Source: Actinomycetota bacterium
Lineage (GTDB): Bacteria > Actinomycetota > Acidimicrobiia > Acidimicrobiales > Ilumatobacteraceae
Length of the DNA: 10,975 nucleotides
Assembly: GCA_005789925.1 (NCBI GenBank)
Contig: SXWG01000074.1
Span: 1 to 10,975, forward strand
Direction of reading: 5' to 3'
Made by a program: the position numbers and the translations under genes. Each line of letters begins with the position of its first letter. Within the stretch, counting starts at the first letter, position 1. Under the pieces are notes generated by a model. The model saw nothing but the letters and a program-made list of their open reading frames with translations. It did not search any database and was not told where the DNA came from. Positions 6,833 to 10,975 of this stretch are shown in pieces.

Positions 6833-6891
6833 TCCACCACATTGGTGTGGCCACCAGTCCTCATCACTGCTCAGCCGAGTGCCGCCGGTCG

Positions 6892-6918
6892 TTGACAGAA
6901 CATGTCGCAAACTAGATT
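6892..6918 (+). promoter_or_regulatory. leaderless promoter of the thiolase gene (TTGACA-N15-TAGATT)
   Basis: A perfect -35 hexamer TTGACA (6892-6897) is followed by a 15-base spacer and TAGATT (6913-6918). ATG 6925 comes six bases later, with no Shine-Dalgarno sequence between. The transcript should therefore begin at or next to the A of the ATG. The spacer is two bases shorter than the usual 17. This is the best promoter in the window. Confidence 0.6.
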
Positions 6919-6924
6919 CGTCCC

Positions 6925-8112
6925 ATGTCATCACCCCGCTCTGTCGTCATCGTCGACGCCCTCCGTACTCCCATTGGTCGCCGTGGTGGCGGCCTCGCAT
7001 CAATGCACCCCGCAGATCTGCTCGGTGCCGCACAGAAGGGCCTCATGGACCGTGTCGGAATCGATCCGGCACTCGTCGAACAGGTCGTCGGCGGCTGTGT
7101 GAGCCAGGTCGGCGAACAGAGTTTCAATGTCACCCGTATCGCGTGGCTCGCATCTGGTCTTCCCATGACGACTGCGGCAACGACCGTCGACACACAATGT
7201 GGCTCATCGCAACAAGCGACCAACGTCGCGACATCGCTCGTGGCGTCGGGAGTCGTCGACATCGCAGTCGCCTGTGGAGTCGAAGTCATGAGCCGCATTC
7301 CGATCGGCATCAATTCGTCGAAGAAGCTCGGCCTTGGTGTGCCGATTCCGAAAACGTACTTCGGTCGCTACGAATTCACGTCACAGTTCGAAGGTGCAGA
7401 GCGCATCGCAGAGAAATACGGGGTCACCCGTGACGATGCCGACGCATTCGCCATGTCGTCGCAGCAACGCGCAGCTCGTGCGTGGGCGGAAGGACGATTC
7501 GACGGCCAGTGGATTCCGATCGATGCACCAGACGTCGACGAAGAAGGCAAACCGACCGGAACCACTCATCGCGTGCAGCGAGACGAAGGCATCCGCGACA
7601 CGAACCGCGAAGCACTCGCCGGCTTGAAGCCAGTGGCTCGCGAAAATGGCGTGCACACCGCCGGCAACTCGTCACAAATTTCCGACGGTGCTGCGGCGAT
7701 GCTCATGATGACCGAAGAGAAGGCCAAGGAATTGAACCTCAAGCCGCGTGCGCGGGTCGTCGACACCTGCTTGGTGGGCGTCGATCCTGTGCTCATGCTC
7801 ACCGGACCGATCGACTCGACAGAGCGCCTGCTCTCCCGAAACAACTTGAAGATCGGCGACATCGACACGTTCGAGATCAACGAGGCGTTTGCATCGGTCG
7901 TCTTGTCATGGGCTCGTGCCACGGGTGCCGATCTCGAAAAGACGAACCCCAACGGTGGAGCGATCGCGCTCGGGCATCCACTCGGATGCACCGGTGCATT
8001 CCTCATGACCAAGGCCGTGAATGAACTTGAGCGCACAGGTGGGCGTTACGGGCTCATCTCCATGTGTTGTGGTGGCGGGCTCGGCACCGGAACGCTCATC
8101 GAGCGTCTCTGA
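6925..8112 (+). CDS. acetyl-CoA C-acyltransferase (thiolase)
   Basis: This 395-residue protein is a full-length type I/II thiolase. The nucleophilic Cys is C92 in TVDTQCGSSQQ. The NEAF motif is at 319-322, the GHP motif places the catalytic His at H351, and the second Cys lies in the C-terminal CCGGGLG block (C382). Thiolases cleave 3-ketoacyl-CoA with CoA in beta-oxidation or condense two acyl-CoA in the reverse direction. The substrate length is unknown; actinobacterial thiolases of this look serve fatty acid or sterol side-chain breakdown. The opening segment PRSVVIVDALRTPIGRRGGGLA is standard, which supports ATG 6925. No FadB-type partner is adjacent. Upstream lies the divergent LLM oxidoreductase, and the secreted nuclease-like gene follows after 25 bases. 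Confidence 0.95.
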   Translation: MSSPRSVVIVDALRTPIGRRGGGLASMHPADLLGAAQKGLMDRVGIDPALVEQVVGGCVSQVGEQSFNVTRIAWLASGLPMTTAATTVDTQCGSSQQATNVATSLVASGVVDIAVACGVEVMSRIPIGINSSKKLGLGVPIPKTYFGRYEFTSQFEGAERIAEKYGVTRDDADAFAMSSQQRAARAWAEGRFDGQWIPIDAPDVDEEGKPTGTTHRVQRDEGIRDTNREALAGLKPVARENGVHTAGNSSQISDGAAAMLMMTEEKAKELNLKPRARVVDTCLVGVDPVLMLTGPIDSTERLLSRNNLKIGDIDTFEINEAFASVVLSWARATGADLEKTNPNGGAIALGHPLGCTGAFLMTKAVNELERTGGRYGLISMCCGGGLGTGTLIERL

Positions 8113-8137
8113 CATTCCCGACGTCACACATCGTGAC

Positions 8138-8632
8138 GTGAACCTCAAATGCACGCATCTCATCGCCCTCGCGTTGTTGGTGTTCGCCAACGCATGTTCG
8201 TCGACTGACGCTCAACAGGCCGACGTCGCCACTGTCGAACGAGTCGTCGATGGTGACACAGTCGTTCTTGCGTTTTCGAGCGGTGAAGAAACCGTGCGTC
8301 TCATCGGAATCGACACTCCTGAGACAGTGAAACCGAACTCTCCGGTCGAGTGTTTTGGACCCGAAGCCTCCGAACAAACCAAACACCTACTTCCATCAAG
8401 CACGCGAGTTCGAGTGGAACGCGACCTCGAAGCACGCGATCGCTACGGACGGCTGCTCGTGTACCTGCGGAGGGTCGACGACGGACTGTTCGTCAACGAG
8501 TCACTCGTTCTCGAGGGTTTTGCCACTCCACTTCGTATCGAGCCGAACGTGGCGTACGCCGATTCGTTCGCGCGGGCCGCAGATGATGCGCGAGGTCGTC
8601 GACTCGGACTGTGGGCTGTGTGCAGGGACTGA
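8138..8632 (+). CDS. thermonuclease-like (SNase) lipoprotein
   Basis: From GTG 8138 this is a 164-residue protein with a lipoprotein signal: a short basic start (MNLKCTH), a hydrophobic run (LIALALLVF) and a lipobox ANAC with Cys20 as the lipidation site. It should be exported and anchored in the outer leaflet of the membrane. The rest is one staphylococcal nuclease domain with the metal and catalytic positions kept: VDGDT (D40 region), R54, D59 and E62 in RLIGIDTPE, and R104 in DRYGR, corresponding to R35, D40, E43 and R87 of the staphylococcal enzyme. It probably degrades extracellular DNA or RNA, for nutrition or defence; this is inferred from the family. A longer in-frame start inside the thiolase gene would bury the signal peptide and is rejected. 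No clear ribosome binding site is visible. It may be cotranscribed with the thiolase. Confidence 0.88.
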   Translation: MNLKCTHLIALALLVFANACSSTDAQQADVATVERVVDGDTVVLAFSSGEETVRLIGIDTPETVKPNSPVECFGPEASEQTKHLLPSSTRVRVERDLEARDRYGRLLVYLRRVDDGLFVNESLVLEGFATPLRIEPNVAYADSFARAADDARGRRLGLWAVCRD

Positions 8633-8641
8633 TTGCACAGA

Positions 8642-8647
8642 TAGCGT
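8642..8647 (+). promoter_or_regulatory. candidate -10 hexamer of the ChbG/YdjC-like gene
   Basis: TAGCGT lies seven bases before ATG 8655, and there is no Shine-Dalgarno sequence before that ATG. This suggests a leaderless start inside the 22-base gap. No good -35 is visible. Confidence 0.35.
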
Positions 8648-8654
8648 CACCGGT

Positions 8655-9506
8655 ATGACTTCGATGTCCGCCCAGGCATCTCTGGCCGAACGACTCGGAC
8701 ACTCCCCCGACACCAAACTCGTCATCCTCAGTTGCGACGACCTCGGCTCTTGCCACGCAGCAAACATCGGCGTGTACACCGCCATGCGCACCGGGCTCGC
8801 GACGTGTGCATCGATCATGGTTCCGGCACCGTGGTCCCGCCACGCAGCCGACATGTACGACGGTGACGACATCGGCGTTCATCTCACGCTGAACGCCGAG
8901 CACCCGAACTACCGATGGGGTCCTCTCACACATGCACCATCACTTCTCTCCGGAGAGGGTGGGTTTCCGCGGTCCATCGACGATCTCTGGGAACACGCAG
9001 ACCCGACCGAAGTGCTGCGCGAGTGCCGCGCCCAGATCGAACGAGCAATCGCCTGGGGCATCGATGTCACTCATCTCGCACCGCATCTCAGCGCCATCAC
9101 ACTGCGGCCCGAATTCTTCGACATCTATCTCGAGCTTGCAGTCGAGTTTCAATTGCCCATTCGCCTGCCGTCGACCATCGACCAGACACAAGCCGGCTTT
9201 CCCTTCCGCTCACTCGCAGCCGACGAAGGTGTGGTGTTCCCTGATCACTTCGACCACGACTGGCGCGCAGGAAGTCGCGAGCGGGTCATCAACGCGTTCA
9301 ACTCGTTGAAGCCCGGTGTCACCGAAATCCATGTGCAACCCGCCATCGACACTCCTGAAGTGCACGCGCTCGGGCCGACCGCAGCCGGTTGGATCGATGA
9401 CTTGGCGCTCGTCACGAATGATGCGGATTTTGCCGATGTCGTGTCATCGAGCGGTGCAGTGTTGATCGGCTATCGCGCCCTCAGGGACGCAATGCGAGCC
9501 GGCTGA
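8655..9506 (+). CDS. ChbG/YdjC-family carbohydrate deacetylase-like protein
   Basis: This 283-residue protein has the landmarks of the ChbG/HpnK (YdjC) family: the metal-binding strand end SCDDLG with D28-D29, GVHLTLNAE with H76, and DVTHLAPHLSAI with H144, which aligns with the usual DSHxH region. Near the C-terminus TEIHVQP occupies the place of the family's ExxxHPG motif, slightly altered. Known members remove an N-acetyl group from diacetylchitobiose or similar amino sugars, or act on hopanoid-linked sugars (HpnK); most actinobacterial members are uncharacterised. I chose ATG 8655 because the protein then starts just before the first strand; a longer in-frame reading from 8355 runs through the nuclease gene and is rejected. 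There is no signal peptide, so it is cytoplasmic. The last 26 bases overlap the 3' end of the convergent SCP2-like gene. Confidence 0.82.
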   Translation: MTSMSAQASLAERLGHSPDTKLVILSCDDLGSCHAANIGVYTAMRTGLATCASIMVPAPWSRHAADMYDGDDIGVHLTLNAEHPNYRWGPLTHAPSLLSGEGGFPRSIDDLWEHADPTEVLRECRAQIERAIAWGIDVTHLAPHLSAITLRPEFFDIYLELAVEFQLPIRLPSTIDQTQAGFPFRSLAADEGVVFPDHFDHDWRAGSRERVINAFNSLKPGVTEIHVQPAIDTPEVHALGPTAAGWIDDLALVTNDADFADVVSSSGAVLIGYRALRDAMRAG

Positions 9507-9735
9507 TTTCGCTGGCTGCGTCACCTGACATCAGAACCTGGAACAGTGCGCCGGTGCTTCCTTCGGCTTTCAACTTTCCCTGCATGAACGCGAGCGACGG
9601 ATCACTTGCTGCGTCTTTCGATGCGATGCGAACCACGACGTCTGCGTCGTCAGACCCGGACACTACTTCGTCGTTCTTGCCGAATTGCACGCGGTATTGA
9701 ACAGTCACATCGGCTGTCTTTTTCTTTGCACTCAC
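9481..9735 (-). CDS. short SCP2 sterol-carrier-like protein, 84 aa
   Basis: From GTG 9735 this is an 84-residue protein. Its second half, DPSLAFMQGKLKAEGSTGALF, is a clear hallmark of SCP2-type lipid carrier domains, and the preceding strand DADVVVRIASKDA fits the same fold. SCP2 domains bind sterols, fatty acids or acyl-CoA in a hydrophobic tunnel. The protein is shorter than the usual domain (about 100 residues) and begins with a basic SAKKKT segment, so it may be a minimal single-domain form. GTG 9735 overlaps the stop of the upstream amidase gene (GTGA), and GAGG lies six bases before it, so translational coupling is likely. A longer ORF from 9819 would overlap the amidase deeply and is rejected. 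Its 3' end overlaps the convergent deacetylase gene by 26 bases. The ligand is unknown. Confidence 0.8.
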   Translation of the reverse strand: MSAKKKTADVTVQYRVQFGKNDEVVSGSDDADVVVRIASKDAASDPSLAFMQGKLKAEGSTGALFQVLMSGDAASEISRLALRP

Positions 9736-10652
9736 TCGACACCTCGGAACAGATCGTCTTCCAATTCGCCACCAGTCGTGCCCCCCACCGCTGACACCGC
9801 GAGCACCCACTCTTCCCACGGGTACACATGCACCAATTCACTGTCGTCCAATCCGAACCACCATGGCTCGTTCGGGTCGACCTGTGTCGCGTGTGCACGT
9901 AATGCGCCGCTACGGGCCCACAGATACTCAGCCACATCGATACGCGTTGTGATGCGGTGGTCTTGTGACGGTCGGTTCAGCCATTCTTCGTTGTACGGAG
10001 ACGTCCCAGTTTTGGCGAGCATCGCCTCGTGGATGGAAACAATGCGGTTCTTCGACCACAGCGTGTAATACATCTTCAACGGCTGCCATGGCTCTCCGGC
10101 ATCGGGGTGCCAGAACGGATCGCCCGCACGTTGGAACGCAAGAACGCTCACGTCATGGACACGAAGATGGTCGGGGTGCGGATAACCCGACTGGTCGTCG
10201 TTGTACGTGAGGATAACGTGTGGTTTCTCCGCGCGAATGATGCGCACGAGACGTTCGGTCGCCTCGTCGAGGTCTGCCATGTGGAAACAATCAGGATTCT
10301 GGTTGGACTCTGACCCCGCCATGCCGCTGTCGCGGTATCCGAGCATGTGCACCGAGTGATAGCCGATGATGTCCGTCGCGAGTTTCAACTCTTGCGGGCG
10401 AAGATCGGCCATCACCTGGCGTTCTTCGTCGGGCGACAAGCCGTGGAATGGTTGTCCAGGGTCCCGAAGCGACGGGTTCTGCAGATCCCCCTCTTCGCCT
10501 CTGGTGCAACACACGAGCACTGTGTGCACTCCTTGCGCCGCATACTTTGCAACGGTCGGCGCGCCTTTGGACGCTTCATCATCTGGATGTGCGTGGACAG
10601 CCAAGAGACATGGACGAGACGAGTCATGAGGATGAACTTCTCGTGTCGACAT
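9732..10652 (-). CDS. mca: mycothiol S-conjugate amidase
   Basis: This PIG-L/LmbE-family zinc amidase is about 306 residues long. It has AVHAHPDDEASKGA, giving zinc ligands H22 and D25, then GYPHPDH with H162 as the third ligand, and family segments CTRGEEGDLQNP, PHVILTYNDDQSGYPHPDH, DAGEPWQPLKMYYT and ALRAHATQVDPN. The Lys in the DEASKGA loop and the C-terminal ELEDDLFRGVE point to Mca rather than the related MshB. Mca splits mycothiol S-conjugates of electrophiles and drugs into a mercapturate, which is exported, and glucosaminyl-inositol, which is reused. I chose ATG 10652, seven bases after TAGCAT; ATG 10661 would add three residues. The SCP2-like gene overlaps its stop, and the divergent lipoprotein gene begins 68 bases away. 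Confidence 0.9.
   Translation of the reverse strand: MSTREVHPHDSSRPCLLAVHAHPDDEASKGAPTVAKYAAQGVHTVLVCCTRGEEGDLQNPSLRDPGQPFHGLSPDEERQVMADLRPQELKLATDIIGYHSVHMLGYRDSGMAGSESNQNPDCFHMADLDEATERLVRIIRAEKPHVILTYNDDQSGYPHPDHLRVHDVSVLAFQRAGDPFWHPDAGEPWQPLKMYYTLWSKNRIVSIHEAMLAKTGTSPYNEEWLNRPSQDHRITTRIDVAEYLWARSGALRAHATQVDPNEPWWFGLDDSELVHVYPWEEWVLAVSAVGGTTGGELEDDLFRGVE
9742..9745 (-). promoter_or_regulatory. ribosome binding site for the SCP2-like gene
   Basis: GAGG on the minus strand lies six bases before GTG 9735, inside the end of the amidase gene. It decides the GTG as the start and supports coupled translation. Confidence 0.5.
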
Positions 10653-10659
10653 CGACGTC

Positions 10660-10665
10660 ATGCTA
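10660..10665 (-). promoter_or_regulatory. candidate -10 hexamer of the mca gene
   Basis: On the minus strand TAGCAT is followed by seven bases and ATG 10652. The alternative ATG 10661 overlaps this hexamer, and neither start has a Shine-Dalgarno sequence. No good -35 was seen. Confidence 0.3.
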
Positions 10666-10687
10666 GTGACGCAAGCTCACGGACGGC

Positions 10688-10714
10688 TCGACAAGACACA
10701 TCTCTCATTAGGCT
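10688..10714 (+). promoter_or_regulatory. candidate leaderless promoter of the terminal lipoprotein gene (TCGACA-N15-TAGGCT)
   Basis: TCGACA (10688-10693), a 15-base spacer and TAGGCT (10709-10714) are followed by six bases and GTG 10721. This repeats the exact spacing of the thiolase promoter. AGG 8-10 bases before the GTG could also act as a weak ribosome binding site. Confidence 0.45.
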
Positions 10715-10720
10715 GACGAC

Positions 10721-10975
10721 GTGACACCTTTCCGGCCATCACGTTCGGGGATCAACACCATCGCGCTCATCGTCGCCGCGTTCGTCATGATCACTGGTTG
10801 TTCCACGAACGACGGTCGCGACATGTCGGCGCCGAGAGACGACCAGAACGACACGATTACTCAGACGACCGTCGCCACCACCGTCGACCCGACCCTCGAC
10901 GCCGTCTCTGAACCATCGGCATTTCTCTCGGTGTCAGGGCCGTGGGAAGAAGGTGGCACCATCGATGCAAAGCAC
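10721..10975 (+). CDS. lipoprotein of unknown function, N-terminal part (runs off the window)
   Basis: From GTG 10721 the frame stays open to the end of the window, giving 85 residues. It begins with a basic segment (MTPFRPSRSG), a hydrophobic run (INTIALIVAAFVMI) and a lipobox ITGC, so it should be an exported lipoprotein anchored at its Cys (residue 27). A low-complexity Asp/Thr-rich linker follows (about residues 30-62), as is common in actinobacterial lipoproteins, and then the start of a domain (SAFLSVSGPWEEGGTIDAKH) that I do not recognise. It is divergent from mca. The function cannot be named without the rest of the gene. Confidence 0.75.
   Translation, partial: MTPFRPSRSGINTIALIVAAFVMITGCSTNDGRDMSAPRDDQNDTITQTTVATTVDPTLDAVSEPSAFLSVSGPWEEGGTIDAKH

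Noticed and set aside
6821..6934. N-terminal extension of the LLM gene
   Set aside because: It would run through the thiolase promoter and its start codon; the barrel begins after 6820.
8355..8654. N-terminal extension of the ChbG/YdjC-like gene through the nuclease gene
   Set aside because: The extra 100 residues are Cys/Ser/Thr-rich without family similarity and lie over the conserved SNase domain in another frame.
9736..9819. N-terminal extension of the SCP2-like gene
   Set aside because: It overlaps the conserved end of mca and is Gly/Arg-rich; the GTG at 9735 has GAGG upstream and a stop/start overlap.
1..10975. Search by eye for CRISPR arrays, tRNA genes, insertion sequences and toxin-antitoxin or phage-defence genes
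   Set aside because: I saw no repeated spacer pattern, no tRNA-like ends, no transposase and no defence-type domain. The nuclease fragment at the left edge has a Cas4-like Cys tail, but nothing else suggests a CRISPR locus.

Overview
This window is an ordinary, gene-dense stretch of an actinobacterial chromosome, most likely from Acidimicrobiia or a close relative; that placement is an inference from gene content and no marker gene is present. The clues are a wax ester/diacylglycerol acyltransferase, an F420-type luciferase-like oxidoreductase, two mycothiol-linked proteins, several GTG starts, short or overlapping gene junctions, and apparently leaderless promoters. I see no tRNA, rRNA, CRISPR array, insertion sequence, prophage or toxin-antitoxin pair, and no gap longer than about 150 bases without a gene.

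Layout. Positions 1-302 hold the C-terminal end of a RecB-like PD-(D/E)XK nuclease with a Cys-rich, probably Fe-S, tail. It overlaps a PAP2-family phosphatase (299-814). A DsbA-fold protein with only one Cys of the usual pair (881-1480) lies 9 bases upstream of a WS/DGAT acyltransferase (1490-2965). A small 68-residue gene on the minus strand (2934-3140) overlaps the acyltransferase tail and is divergent from an SDR dehydrogenase (3277-4107). The SDR is followed by an AttH/CrtC-like protein (4142-5167).

From the other side, a minus-strand pair converges on that protein: an F420-type LLM oxidoreductase (5912-6820) overlapping a mycothiol-dependent isomerase-family protein (5184-5909). Divergent from it, a thiolase (6925-8112) heads a plus-strand run with a secreted nuclease-like lipoprotein (8138-8632) and a ChbG/YdjC-type deacetylase (8655-9506). 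That run meets a second minus-strand pair: mycothiol S-conjugate amidase (9732-10652) overlapping a short SCP2 lipid-carrier-like protein (9481-9735). The window ends inside another lipoprotein gene (10721 onward).

How they fit together. Several genes have a lipid or acyl-CoA flavour (WS/DGAT, SDR, thiolase, SCP2-like, AttH-like), and two belong to thiol-cofactor detoxification (Mca, MDMPI family). No complete pathway is encoded. The most interesting signal is regulatory: many starts are preceded by a TANNNT hexamer, often TAGNNT, placed 6-8 bases upstream. Several of them have no Shine-Dalgarno sequence, which suggests leaderless transcription as a common local mode. I found no convincing undescribed multi-gene system.
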